Of a DNA stretch of 58,111 nucleotides, positions 21,561 through 29,901 are shown piece after piece; position 1 is the first letter of the stretch; each line of letters begins with the position of its first letter. Below the pieces are notes generated by a model. The model saw nothing but the letters and a program-made list of their open reading frames with translations, made no database searches and had not been told where the DNA came from. The stretch spans positions 1-58,111 of the forward strand of contig NZ_VUMD01000020.1 of NCBI RefSeq assembly GCF_009696375.1, written 5' to 3'. The stretch is from Clostridium porci (GTDB lineage: Bacteria; Bacillota; Clostridia; Lachnospirales; Lachnospiraceae). The translations under genes were made by a program, and so were the position numbers.

Positions 21561-22435
21561 GAAAGGTAAATGTGGCGTCAGTGCAGATGCGCTGTGGTGC
21601 ACGTGTGGAAGATAATCTGGAACGGGCGGAAGCACTGGTTCGCCAGGCCGCAAAGAACGGAGCCAATGTGATTCTTCTGCCTGAGCTTTTTGAGCGTCCC
21701 TATTTCTGTCAGGAACGGCAGTATGGATATTATCATTACGCAAAAACAGTGGATGATAACGAAGCGGTGCTGCACTTCTCCAGGGTTGCAAAGGAGCTGG
21801 GGGTAGTAATACCTGTAAGCTTTTATGAGCTGGATGGCATGCAAACCTTTAACTCCGTAGCAGTTTTAGATGGAGAAGGGAAGAATCTGGGAATATACCG
21901 CAAAACCCATATACCGGATGACCATTATTATCAGGAGAAATTTTATTTTACGCCGGGAGATACAGGATTTCAGGTTTTCCATACCTGCTTTGGAACGGTA
22001 GGAATCGGTATTTGCTGGGATCAGTGGTTCCCTGAAGCCGCCAGATGCCTTGCCCTGATGGGAGCGGAGCTGCTTCTTTATCCTACGGCAATCGGCAGTG
22101 AGCCAGTACTGAATTGTGACAGCATGGAGCATTGGCAAAGATGTATGCAGGGCCATTCGGCAGCCAATATTCTGCCTGTGGCAGCTGCTAACCGGGTGGG
22201 GACAGAGACTGTAAAGCCCTGCGCTGAGAATGGAAACCAGAAATCCTCCCTGACGTTTTATGGCTCCTCCTTTATCACAGACAGCACAGGAGCCATTGTG
22301 GAATCCATGGGGCGCAGGGAGGAGGGCTTTATTGGAAAAGGCTTTGATTTGGATGAAATACGGGATATGCGGATGGAATGGGGGCTGTTCCGGGATCGGA
22401 GACCTGAAATGTATGGGATTATTTCAGGAAATTAA
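21557..22435 (+). CDS. aguB: N-carbamoylputrescine amidase
   Basis: This nitrilase-superfamily hydrolase splits N-carbamoylputrescine into putrescine, CO2 and ammonia. It has 292 residues with the Glu-Lys-Cys triad in view: Glu in 'LLPELFERPYF', Lys in 'YRKTHIPDDHYYQEKFYF', and Cys153 in 'GIGICWDQWFPEAAR'. The bulky aromatic and acidic stretch around the lysine is typical of AguB rather than of other nitrilases. It is the last gene of the polyamine operon. Its end overlaps by 12 bases the end of the convergent small membrane-protein gene on the other strand. No terminator hairpin could be made out between them. Confidence 0.95.
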   Translation: MRKVNVASVQMRCGARVEDNLERAEALVRQAAKNGANVILLPELFERPYFCQERQYGYYHYAKTVDDNEAVLHFSRVAKELGVVIPVSFYELDGMQTFNSVAVLDGEGKNLGIYRKTHIPDDHYYQEKFYFTPGDTGFQVFHTCFGTVGIGICWDQWFPEAARCLALMGAELLLYPTAIGSEPVLNCDSMEHWQRCMQGHSAANILPVAAANRVGTETVKPCAENGNQKSSLTFYGSSFITDSTGAIVESMGRREEGFIGKGFDLDEIRDMRMEWGLFRDRRPEMYGIISGN

Positions 22436-22660
22436 TGTTTCATCCTCCTGCTCAGAGGGAAGATCTGATACATCTCTTGGAGTTCCATCGCAATTTCGGT
22501 TAAATTGGCAGTAGTGAGGACAGCCGCCGCAGGCTTTTCCTCCTACCTTCATTCCGCGTTTTCGTGAATCATTAATGAGCCAATAGGCGGCTCCTATCAA
22601 AGAAAACACAAGGATCATAATGATCCATTCAGCCAGGGTGATGTGAGTTGGTAATTGCAT
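22424..22660 (-). CDS. Small Cys-rich membrane protein (FeoB-associated-like)
   Basis: This 78-residue protein has one N-terminal membrane segment ('EWIIMILVFSLIGAAYWLI', about residues 10-28). A basic stretch and a cysteine cluster follow, 'GKACGGCPHYCQFNRNCDG', which could bind a metal or Fe-S centre. An acidic tail ends it. The arrangement resembles FeoB-associated Cys-rich membrane proteins, but no feo genes are nearby, so the name is tentative. The start is set by a GGGGAGG site 6 bases before the ATG on the minus strand and by a good minus-strand promoter further up. Its function is unknown. Confidence 0.75.
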   Translation of the reverse strand: MQLPTHITLAEWIIMILVFSLIGAAYWLINDSRKRGMKVGGKACGGCPHYCQFNRNCDGTPRDVSDLPSEQEDETLIS

Positions 22661-22701
22661 AGAAGCCTCCCCTTTTCATAAGAATGATAGTACTTATTAT
22701 C

Positions 22702-22730
22702 AATGTAACATACAGCTTTTTATGAGTCAA
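22702..22730 (-). promoter_or_regulatory. Promoter for the small Cys-rich membrane protein
   Basis: On the minus strand TTGACT (22730-22725) and TACATT (22707-22702) are 17 bases apart. It lies about 40 bases upstream of the start codon and diverges from the promoter at 22776. Confidence 0.6.
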
Positions 22731-22775
22731 GAGGCAGGCTGTGGCAGACTGGGCGGACTGTAGCGAAAATCCTGC

Positions 22776-22803
22776 TTGAAATTCCCCTTAAATCCTGTAT
22801 AAT
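22776..22803 (+). promoter_or_regulatory. Promoter for the DUF368 gene
   Basis: TTGAAA (22776-22781) and a perfect TATAAT (22798-22803) are separated by 16 bases. The leader before the GTG start is about 28 bases and carries AGGAGG. Confidence 0.75.
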
Positions 22804-22837
22804 TGTTGAGAGAAATAAATACAGGAGGACAACACAC

Positions 22838-23725
22838 GTGCTGCTTAATGGAATCAGAGGGTTCTGCATGGCACTGGCGGACAGCGTACCGGGAGTGTCA
22901 GGCGGAACCGTTGCATTTTTACTAGGGTTTTATGATGAATTTATTAACTCATTAAATGATCTTATGGGCAGAGACAGAGGTAAGAGAAAAAAGGCTCTTC
23001 TGTTTCTGGCTAAGCTGGGCGTTGGCTGGATCGCAGGCTTCTGCCTTTCGGTCTTGATTCTTTCAGGACTTTTTCATACCTATATTTACCAGATAAGCTC
23101 TGTGTTTATGGGACTGACCCTTTTTGCCATCCCTATGGTGATTAAGGAGGAACGGGAGGTCTTAAGGGGGCATTATGGAAACCTGCTGTTTACTCTTGCA
23201 GGTATGGCGCTTGTATTCTGCATTTCTTATTTTTTCAATCCGGCCGGAGGTACAGGGGGAGGTACAGGGATAAATGTATCTGTGGAGCATCTTTCCTTCG
23301 GGCTGGCTGTTTATGTATTTATCACGGCCATGGTAGCCATAACGGCTATGGTGCTGCCTGGGATATCCGGCTCCACCCTGCTGTTGATCTTTGGCGTCTA
23401 TGTGCCTATTATCGGGGCTGTAAAGGAATTTCTTCATTTTAACTTTAATTATGTGCCGGTTCTGGCAATATTCGGTCTGGGGATTATAACTGGCATTGTG
23501 GGAGTGATTAAGCTGATTAAGCTGTGTCTTAAGCGTTACCGTTCCCAAACCATCTATGCCATTCTCGGACTGATGGCAGGTTCCTTATATGCAATTACCA
23601 TGGGGCCCACCACCTTGGATGTATGGCAGCCGCCTATGAGTCTGCAGACCTTTCATGTGCCTTTTTTCCTGCTTGGAGGATTAATTCTGGGGGCATTAGA
23701 ATACATGAAGCTGCGAATCCATTGA
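22838..23725 (+). CDS. DUF368 membrane protein (PopT-type polyprenyl-phosphate transporter)
   Basis: This is a 295-residue polytopic membrane protein with about eight hydrophobic segments. The two family signature loops are present as an internal repeat: 'ADSVPGVSGGTVAF' near the N-terminus and 'MVLPGISGSTLLLIFGVY' in the middle. DUF368 proteins (PopT) return undecaprenyl phosphate to the inner leaflet for reuse in wall synthesis. The adjacent D-Ala-D-Ala carboxypeptidase fits a cell-envelope role. The start is a GTG at 22838, chosen because AGGAGG (22823-22828) precedes it at good spacing. A Gly-rich 'GGTGGGTGINV' loop lies between the two halves. Confidence 0.88.
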   Translation: MLLNGIRGFCMALADSVPGVSGGTVAFLLGFYDEFINSLNDLMGRDRGKRKKALLFLAKLGVGWIAGFCLSVLILSGLFHTYIYQISSVFMGLTLFAIPMVIKEEREVLRGHYGNLLFTLAGMALVFCISYFFNPAGGTGGGTGINVSVEHLSFGLAVYVFITAMVAITAMVLPGISGSTLLLIFGVYVPIIGAVKEFLHFNFNYVPVLAIFGLGIITGIVGVIKLIKLCLKRYRSQTIYAILGLMAGSLYAITMGPTTLDVWQPPMSLQTFHVPFFLLGGLILGALEYMKLRIH

Positions 23726-23827
23726 CAGCAGCCCCGGATTCTCATATAATCATCCTTGTACTATTTTTAAATAGATGCTGCCGCCGTAAGCGGCAGATAC
23801 GAATGCAATACATGAATAGGGGGAACT

Positions 23828-25297
23828 ATGCGCAAGATAGGGTGTATGCTGCTAAGTCTCATACTCATACTGAATTTCTCTCTGGTGACCGCATTAGCCA
23901 GGCCGGAGTGGCCCAAGGATACAGGGGTTCAATCTGAGGCCGGAATTGTAATGGACATTGATTCAGGGGCTGTGATTTTTGCCCAGGACATACATAGCCT
24001 TAGAGCTCCGGCCAGTATTACAAAGCTGCTGACAGCGCTGGTGGTTATTGAGCATACAAAGGATTTGGAGGCTCAGGTAACGTTTTCCAGGGACGCAGTT
24101 TATAATGTAGAATCAGGCAGCGGCAATAAATTCGGATTGGATACGGGAGATTCCATGACCGTCAGGGAATGCCTGAATTTGATGGTTCTCCAGTCCTCCA
24201 ATCAGGCTGCCAATGCGCTGGCGGAATATGTGGCAGGCAGCCGATCCGCTTTTGTGGACATGATGAATGAGAAGCTGAAGGAAGTAGGCTGCGTAGACGG
24301 CAGCCAATTCGCAAATCCTTCTGGATTAAATGATGACAACCAGAGAGTATCCGCCTATGATATGGCCCTCATTGCCAGAGCCGTATTTCAGAATCCTCTG
24401 GCACTTGAAATCTGTTCTACCAAGAGAGCTTTCATACCGGCCACGGTCAATAATCCGGAAGGCGTATCCTGCTCCATAGAGCATCAGCTGGTCAAGAATA
24501 ATGAGAATCCAGACAGTGAATATTATTTTCCTGCCGCTAAGGCGGGGAAAACAGGATGGACCTCCCAGGCAGGTCAGACGCTTGTAACCTATGCGGAGAA
24601 GGACGGACGGAGGCTGGTGGCTGTTACGTTAAAAAGCACAGAAAAAACCCATTATTCCGATACCATGACCATTTTGGATTTTGCATTTAAGCGATTTAAA
24701 AATGCAAGGGTCAGGGATAATGAAATTGAGTATGTTACAGGAACAGAGCCAGTGCTGATAGACGGAACAGCTTATGAGCCTTCAGAGCTGATGTTTGATG
24801 AAGCTGCTGTCATTACCCTGCCGGAGGACGCCCGGTTTACAGATGCGGAGAAGTCCCTTGAGACGAAGCTTCCACAGAAGCATCCAAAAGGAGCGGTAGC
24901 CAGACTGAATTATATCTATAATGAGCGTGAAATAGGCTCTGCCTGGCTTTTAAGCACGGGGCAGAATACAGTAGATGCATTGGCAACTCCGGGAGAGCTT
25001 ACGGGAAATGATGGTTCTGAAGCTGGAAATACCGGCGCTAAGGCGGAAGGAGCTTTGCACAGCTCCCAATTTAAAATCCCCAGGCGTATGATGCTTGCGG
25101 CAGGTATCCTTGTATGCTTTGGTCTGCTGTCGGAAGCTGGAATAATCATCCTCAGAAAAAAAAGAAGAAAAGAGCGGGAGCGTCAGAATGAACTGCGGCA
25201 AAAGCGGAGAGCGCGCCTTGCAGAAATTGGATTTACAGAGGAGGAATTTGACCGCCTCCTGGAGGAAAGAAGACGGCGGCGGGACGAGGAATCTTAG
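23828..25297 (+). CDS. D-alanyl-D-alanine carboxypeptidase, DacF/DacA type
   Basis: This is a penicillin-binding serine DD-carboxypeptidase that trims peptidoglycan stem peptides outside the membrane. It has 489 residues: a signal peptide (about 1-24, ending 'VTALA'), then the S11 peptidase domain (about 35-285). The domain shows Ser63-x-x-Lys66 in 'PASITKLL', the SxN motif in 'LQSSNQAANAL' and KTG at 241-243 in 'AGKTGWTS'. A beta-rich PBP5-C-like domain (about 295-380) follows. The far C-terminus has a membrane segment (about 425-445) and a highly charged Arg/Glu tail, unlike the amphipathic helix of classical DacA. It may thus be a true transmembrane anchor with a cytoplasmic tail. Confidence 0.92.
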   Translation: MRKIGCMLLSLILILNFSLVTALARPEWPKDTGVQSEAGIVMDIDSGAVIFAQDIHSLRAPASITKLLTALVVIEHTKDLEAQVTFSRDAVYNVESGSGNKFGLDTGDSMTVRECLNLMVLQSSNQAANALAEYVAGSRSAFVDMMNEKLKEVGCVDGSQFANPSGLNDDNQRVSAYDMALIARAVFQNPLALEICSTKRAFIPATVNNPEGVSCSIEHQLVKNNENPDSEYYFPAAKAGKTGWTSQAGQTLVTYAEKDGRRLVAVTLKSTEKTHYSDTMTILDFAFKRFKNARVRDNEIEYVTGTEPVLIDGTAYEPSELMFDEAAVITLPEDARFTDAEKSLETKLPQKHPKGAVARLNYIYNEREIGSAWLLSTGQNTVDALATPGELTGNDGSEAGNTGAKAEGALHSSQFKIPRRMMLAAGILVCFGLLSEAGIIILRKKRRKERERQNELRQKRRARLAEIGFTEEEFDRLLEERRRRRDEES

Positions 25298-25364
25298 GAT
25301 GTGGGAGAGCCTGTGCTTTGGGGTGTGAGACTTCAGATTGTCAAAAGGAAAGAGGGGTGCGTAT

Positions 25365-26015
25365 ATGGGGTACTTTCCCTTTTTCGCAGAGATTGAAAAT
25401 AGCCGGTGGCTGATCGTGGGCGGGGGAGCCGTAGCCTTTCGCAAGGCTGGGGAGCTTCTGCCCTTTGGCGTCCGTATACGTGTGGTTTCTTCTGAAATCA
25501 ATCCTTCCTTTAACAAGCTGAAGGAAGATGGTCCATGGAAAGAGAGACTTATGCTAGAGGAACGGGATTTTAAGGAGGAGGATCTTGCCAATACCCAGTT
25601 TGTAATCGCGGCAACTTCTTGTCCGCAGCTGAACCAGCGGATCGCGCGGCTGTGCAGAAGCAAGGGGATACCTGTCAACGCGGCAGATGGCAAAAAAGAG
25701 TGTTCCTTTTTGTTTCCATCCCTTATAAAAGCTGGGGCCGTCACTATAGGTATTTCAACAGAAGGCACAAGCCCTGCTTTGGCTCGCTGCCTGAGAAAGC
25801 ATTTATCTGCGGCCCTGCCCCAGGGGCTGGAGGATTTGGCTGAACAGCTGGGAGGTATCAGAGAGCAGATAAAGGAAGCCTTCCCCTATTCTCCAAAAGC
25901 CAGGTCGGCCCTATTCAGCCAGCTTGCAGAGGCTGGGCTGAACAATGGCTGTGTACTTACGGAGAAAATGATCCGGGAAATGATAGAGAGAAAGCTGGAA
26001 GAAGATCATGAGTAA
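25365..26015 (+). CDS. Precorrin-2 dehydrogenase/sirohydrochlorin ferrochelatase-type protein
   Basis: This NAD-dependent siroheme synthase N-domain protein (CysG-B/Met8 type) oxidises precorrin-2 to sirohydrochlorin and may insert iron. It has 216 residues from ATG 25365. A Rossmann motif, 'WLIVGGGAVAFRKAGELL', opens it. 'VIAATSCPQLNQRIARLC' and 'NAADGKKECSFLFPSLI' follow, with 'TIGISTEGTSPALARCLRK' as the family signature. An upstream TTG (25338) is in frame, but AGAGGGG at about 25351 points to ATG 25365. It overlaps hemC by 8 bases, so the pair is coupled in a siroheme/corrinoid precursor operon. Confidence 0.88.
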   Translation: MGYFPFFAEIENSRWLIVGGGAVAFRKAGELLPFGVRIRVVSSEINPSFNKLKEDGPWKERLMLEERDFKEEDLANTQFVIAATSCPQLNQRIARLCRSKGIPVNAADGKKECSFLFPSLIKAGAVTIGISTEGTSPALARCLRKHLSAALPQGLEDLAEQLGGIREQIKEAFPYSPKARSALFSQLAEAGLNNGCVLTEKMIREMIERKLEEDHE

Positions 26016-26997
26016 AATCATCCGTATCGGCACCAGAAAAAGCGCCCTTGCCTTGATTCAGACGGAACTGATTGCAGAAGCCCTGGGAAGGGCATGGCCG
26101 GATATTGAGATAGAGATAGTGACAAAAGATACGCAGGGAGACAAAATACTGGACAAGCCCCTGCAGGAATTTGGAGGAAAAGGCGTATTTGTATCAGAGC
26201 TTGAGCAGGCCATTCTGGATGGAACCATTGACCTGGCTGTCCACAGCGCAAAGGATATGCCTATGGAGCTGGCGCCGGGACTGGCGCTTGTGGCTGTATC
26301 AGAGCGGGAGGACCCCAGGGATGTCCTGGTTACTCTGAAAGAAAGAAATAAGATGGGAAGGAAGCATACCGAAGGAGGTTATATCTCAGCAGCAGACAGC
26401 CGGCAGCAGACAGCTTTCAGCTGTCAAAAGTTCGTGATTGGCACCTCCAGTCCCAGGCGGCAGCTCCTTGCGTCTCTTTGGACAATCCCGTCCGGCCTTT
26501 GGCCTAAAAAGGCTCTTATCAGATGCGAAACCCTCCGCGGAAATGTTCCGACCCGCTTAAGGAAGCTTAAGGAAGGGAAGTATGACGGTATCATCCTTGC
26601 GGCCGCAGGGCTGAAACGGCTGGGCCTTCTGGAAGCAAAAGAAGAAAATCCCTATGAGTTCCACTTTCTTCAACCGGAGGTATTCATCCCAGCAGGGGGA
26701 CAGGGGATAATGGTAGTAGAGGGGCTGGCCGGAAGCGAGGCGGCAGCTCTGTGCGCCTCTGTGGATAGCAGAGAAGGCCGCATATGTCTGACGCTGGAAC
26801 GCAGGGTTTTGGAGCTTTTGGAGGCAGGCTGCCATGAGCCCATCGGCGTTTATTCCCAAATCTGCCAAGGGAAGGCCAGACTTTGGGGGATCAGCTCCAG
26901 AAAGGGCTGTATCAGACGGGTCTGTTTGGAAAGCGGCCTGACTCCACGGGAGCTGGAGCTTTTGGCACAGGAGGCTGCAGGGAAGCTAAGCCTGTAA
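26008..26997 (+). CDS. hemC: Hydroxymethylbilane synthase (porphobilinogen deaminase)
   Basis: This enzyme polymerises four porphobilinogens into hydroxymethylbilane. It has 329 residues and three domains. It opens with 'IRIGTRKSALALIQTELI' and has 'AVHSAKDMPMELAPGL' with the catalytic Asp region and 'GTSSPRRQLLAS' with the Arg pair. 'LRGNVPTRLRKL' and the dipyrromethane-attachment Cys in 'LEAGCHEPIGVYS' follow. Compared with typical HemC there are about 25 extra residues just before 'GTSSPRR' (from 'ERNKMGRKHTEGGY' to 'SRQQTAFSCQK'). The enzyme is followed by the CobA-HemD fusion that uses its product. No hemA, hemL or hemB is in the window. Confidence 0.95.
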   Translation: MSKIIRIGTRKSALALIQTELIAEALGRAWPDIEIEIVTKDTQGDKILDKPLQEFGGKGVFVSELEQAILDGTIDLAVHSAKDMPMELAPGLALVAVSEREDPRDVLVTLKERNKMGRKHTEGGYISAADSRQQTAFSCQKFVIGTSSPRRQLLASLWTIPSGLWPKKALIRCETLRGNVPTRLRKLKEGKYDGIILAAAGLKRLGLLEAKEENPYEFHFLQPEVFIPAGGQGIMVVEGLAGSEAAALCASVDSREGRICLTLERRVLELLEAGCHEPIGVYSQICQGKARLWGISSRKGCIRRVCLESGLTPRELELLAQEAAGKLSL

Positions 26998-27042
26998 GAG
27001 CCAAAGCCTTTTACAGTCAATCAAGGGGAGGAGCAACATAAA

Positions 27043-28605
27043 ATGAAGAAACAAGGCAGGGTTTATCTGATTGGAGCAGGACCCGGCGATCCGGGGCTGA
27101 TTACATTAAAGGGGATGGAGCTTTTAAAGACCTGCGACGCCGTTGTTTATGACCATTTGGCCTCGGATGCATTGCTGGAGTGGACACAGCCAGGCTGCAA
27201 ACGCATATTTGTAGGAAAGCAGATAGGACATCACTCTATGAAGCAGGAGGAAATTAACAGCATCCTTCTGAATCTCGCGCAGGAAGGGCTAACTGTGGCC
27301 CGTCTGAAAGGGGGAGATCCCTTCGTCTTTGGACGTGGAGGTGAGGAGGCCCTGGCTTTGGAGCAGGCAGGGATTCCTTACGAATCAGTACCTGGAGTAA
27401 CCTCTGCTGTGGCAGTTCCCGAATGTGCGGGAATTCCTGTAACTCACAGGGAAGTCAGCAGGAGCTTTCATGTAATTACAGGCCATACTCAAAGCGACAG
27501 GGACTGCCTTCCTCCGGATCTTGAGCTGTATGGAACGCTTCCCGGAACTTTGGTATTTCTGATGGGGCTAAAGCAGCTCCCTCTCATTGTGAAAGGCCTG
27601 ATACAGGGGGGAAAGCCTTGTGAAACTCCGGCTGCAGTTATTGAAAAAGGGACTCTGCCAGATCAGCGTGTGGTACGGGGAAGCCTTATGAACCTGGAAG
27701 AAAAGGTAATGGAGGCTGGGCTTAAAACCCCTGCGATTATTGTAGTAGGCGAAGTGGCAGCCTATGAAATGTATTCCAGTCTGGATAAGCCTCTTTCTGG
27801 CTTACGGGTAGGAATTACAGGTACGGAGCATTTCGCAGGAAAACTAAAGGCCTCTCTGGAGGCAAAGGGAGCTCTATGTACATGGATTTATGCCATGGAA
27901 CTAATTTCCAGAGAGAATACTGTGGAAATGAGGGAAATCTACAGAAGGCTGGATACCTATAGCTGGGTGGTCTTTACCAGTGCCAATGGGGTGCGGCTGT
28001 TTTTTCGTGGGCTTTTAAAAACAGGCCGTGATTTCAGGGCTCTGGGCGGTCTGAAATTCGCTGTAATTGGCTCCGGCACCGCTGAAAAACTGTATGAATA
28101 TGGCTTTCGGCCTGATTATATGCCACATGAGTACAGTGCGAAGGCCCTGGGAAGGGGGCTGGCTCCTCTTTTAACCAAAGAGGATCATATCCTGATTCCA
28201 CGCTCCCGGGGAGGCTCCAAAGAACTGATCAGGGAGCTGGAACGCTCAGAGGCGTCTCTTAAGGATCTGGTGCTGTACGAGGTAAAGGGCCGTAAACAGG
28301 CGGATGAGATAGGAAGGGCAGAACTGTATGATTATTTGGTATTTGCCAGTGCATCCGGTGTAACCTCATTTTTTGAAAACACTCAGTCACTGCTGCTCAC
28401 CCTTCAGTCAGAAGAAAAAGAGGGCAAGACTCCAAAGCTGGCCTGTATCGGCCATATTACAGCCTCTGCCCTGGAGGCCATGGGACTGAAAGCGGATGTC
28501 ACGGCAAAATCTTATGACATCCGGGGATTGGCAGAAGCCATCGAACGCTGTGCCAAAGGGCAGTCCGTCTCTGGCGCTTTAAAGAGAAGGGCAAAAAAAG
28601 GCTAG
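27043..28605 (+). CDS. Uroporphyrinogen-III methyltransferase/uroporphyrinogen-III synthase fusion
   Basis: This 520-residue bifunctional enzyme has a CobA/SUMT domain and a HemD domain. The SUMT domain (about 1-245) begins 'VYLIGAGPGDPGLITLKG' and holds 'LKGGDPFVFGRGGEE' and 'VPGVTSAVAVP'. It methylates uroporphyrinogen III at C2 and C7 to give precorrin-2. The HemD domain (about 250-505; 'GLRVGITGTEHFAG', 'VVFTSANGVRLFF', 'FASASGVTSFF') cyclises hydroxymethylbilane. Such CobA-HemD fusions are common in Clostridia. The upstream genes supply the substrate (HemC) and process the product (precorrin-2 dehydrogenase), so the block runs to siroheme or cobalamin. Start: ATG 27043, after GGGGAGG. 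Confidence 0.94.
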   Translation: MKKQGRVYLIGAGPGDPGLITLKGMELLKTCDAVVYDHLASDALLEWTQPGCKRIFVGKQIGHHSMKQEEINSILLNLAQEGLTVARLKGGDPFVFGRGGEEALALEQAGIPYESVPGVTSAVAVPECAGIPVTHREVSRSFHVITGHTQSDRDCLPPDLELYGTLPGTLVFLMGLKQLPLIVKGLIQGGKPCETPAAVIEKGTLPDQRVVRGSLMNLEEKVMEAGLKTPAIIVVGEVAAYEMYSSLDKPLSGLRVGITGTEHFAGKLKASLEAKGALCTWIYAMELISRENTVEMREIYRRLDTYSWVVFTSANGVRLFFRGLLKTGRDFRALGGLKFAVIGSGTAEKLYEYGFRPDYMPHEYSAKALGRGLAPLLTKEDHILIPRSRGGSKELIRELERSEASLKDLVLYEVKGRKQADEIGRAELYDYLVFASASGVTSFFENTQSLLLTLQSEEKEGKTPKLACIGHITASALEAMGLKADVTAKSYDIRGLAEAIERCAKGQSVSGALKRRAKKG

Positions 28606-28626
28606 CAGGTAAAACAGGAGTGCAGT

Positions 28627-29397
28627 ATGGTATATGAGATGAAAGAAACGAAAAAGCTGGCCCCTCTGTTTGAAAACTGGCAGGAAACACTTATTTGGTC
28701 CTGTCTGGACGGCTCCATGGGAAAGGCCTTTGTAACGGACTGCGATACTCCGAAATCAGCCCGGATTATCACGGCTGATTTCAGCTTTTTTGCAGGAAGG
28801 GCGGAGCGGGAGCTGGTTGCCTTCCGGCCGTCTCAGGTTACAGGAACTGTTAGTATCCTGGTGCCGGAAAACTGGAAGTGGGAGAGAATAATAGAGGAGA
28901 TTTACGGTTCGGAGGCAGAGAAAATTACCCGGTATGCCACAAAGAAGGAGCCGGATGTTTTTGACCGTGAATATCTGGAAAGTCTGGCAAGAGGATTGAC
29001 AGATAAACAGTACGAAATAAAGAAGATTGACCGGGCCCTTTATAATAGAATTTTATCCCAGGAATGGTCCAGGGATTTATGCGCACAGTTTCGGGACTAT
29101 AAGGATTATGAAAGACGGGGCTTGGGGTTTGCTGCTCTTTGGAAAGGACAGACAGTAGCAGGAGCTTCCTCCTATACGGTATACAGGGGAGGGATAGAGA
29201 TTGAAATTGATACCAGAGAGGATTTCCGGCGCAGGGGCCTGGCTGCTGCCTGCAGCGCAAGGCTGATCACGGAATGTCTGGACAGAGGCATATATCCCAG
29301 CTGGGACGCCCATACTCCTGTGTCTTTGGCTCTGGCCCGTAAGCTGGGATATAGCTTTGATAAAGCTTACACAGCTTATCAGATTACAGGAGGCTGA
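28627..29397 (+). CDS. GNAT-family N-acetyltransferase
   Basis: This 256-residue protein has a GNAT acetyl-CoA binding core in its C-terminal half: 'AGASSYTVYRGGIEIEIDT' then 'REDFRRRGLAAACSARLI', which is the Q/RxxGxG/A loop. 'YPSWDAHTPVSLALARKLGY' follows. The N-terminal half resembles the accessory domain of the GNAT_acetyltran (zwittermicin-resistance-like) group. The substrate is unknown. It starts at ATG 28627, 21 bases after the CobA-HemD stop, and may be co-transcribed with it without sharing its pathway. A possible alternative start is ATG 28639. Confidence 0.85.
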   Translation: MVYEMKETKKLAPLFENWQETLIWSCLDGSMGKAFVTDCDTPKSARIITADFSFFAGRAERELVAFRPSQVTGTVSILVPENWKWERIIEEIYGSEAEKITRYATKKEPDVFDREYLESLARGLTDKQYEIKKIDRALYNRILSQEWSRDLCAQFRDYKDYERRGLGFAALWKGQTVAGASSYTVYRGGIEIEIDTREDFRRRGLAAACSARLITECLDRGIYPSWDAHTPVSLALARKLGYSFDKAYTAYQITGG

Positions 29398-29482
29398 AAA
29401 AGCATCCTTTTTGAAGCCCATAGGCTTTGTAACTCTAAAAAGGCAATAAAAGTGAAAACGTAAAAATGTCAAGTTAAAACAC

Positions 29483-29511
29483 TTGACAACTTTGCTCCGA
29501 TCGTGTATGAT
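29483..29511 (+). promoter_or_regulatory. Promoter of the ylxM-ffh operon
   Basis: TTGACA (29483-29488) and TATGAT (29506-29511) are 17 bases apart. The predicted transcript start is near 29518, only about nine bases before the ylxM ATG, giving an almost leaderless mRNA. Confidence 0.85.
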
Positions 29512-29526
29512 AGCACAGGTGGTTGA

Positions 29527-29871
29527 ATGGAAAAGATTGTAGAACAAGGCTTACTATATGATTTTTACGGTGAATTGCTCACAGCGCACCAGAGAAGGAT
29601 ATACGAGGACGTGGTATTAAATGATCTGTCTCCCAGCGAGATTGCTAAGGAACAGGGAATCAGCCGTCAGGGAGTTCATGATCTGATTAAGCGGTGTGAC
29701 AAGCTGCTGGAGGAATATGAAGCCAAGCTTCAGCTGGTAGCCAAGTTTATGAAAGGCCGTGAGCTGGCAGCCCGGATGGATGAGCTGGCTGAGGAATGGG
29801 CCAGGACGAAAGATACATCCCTTATGATTCAAATCCGCCGGTTGTCAGGTGAAATTACCAGCGCTCTGTAA
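29527..29871 (+). CDS. ylxM: YlxM/UPF0122 SRP-associated HTH protein
   Basis: This 114-residue protein has a sigma-region-4-like helix-turn-helix ('LSPSEIAKEQGISRQGVHDLIK', residues about 37-58). The typical family N-terminus is 'LLYDFYGELLTAHQRRIYE'. A C-terminal helical region follows. YlxM proteins are encoded next to ffh in Firmicutes and modulate the SRP GTPase cycle. That role is family knowledge. It starts at ATG 29527, nearly at the predicted transcript start, with a weak AGGTGG in front. The ffh gene begins 30 bases downstream. Confidence 0.93.
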   Translation: MEKIVEQGLLYDFYGELLTAHQRRIYEDVVLNDLSPSEIAKEQGISRQGVHDLIKRCDKLLEEYEAKLQLVAKFMKGRELAARMDELAEEWARTKDTSLMIQIRRLSGEITSAL

Positions 29872-29901
29872 GACAGGCGCAGCCCCTAGGAGGTTTATTC
29901 C

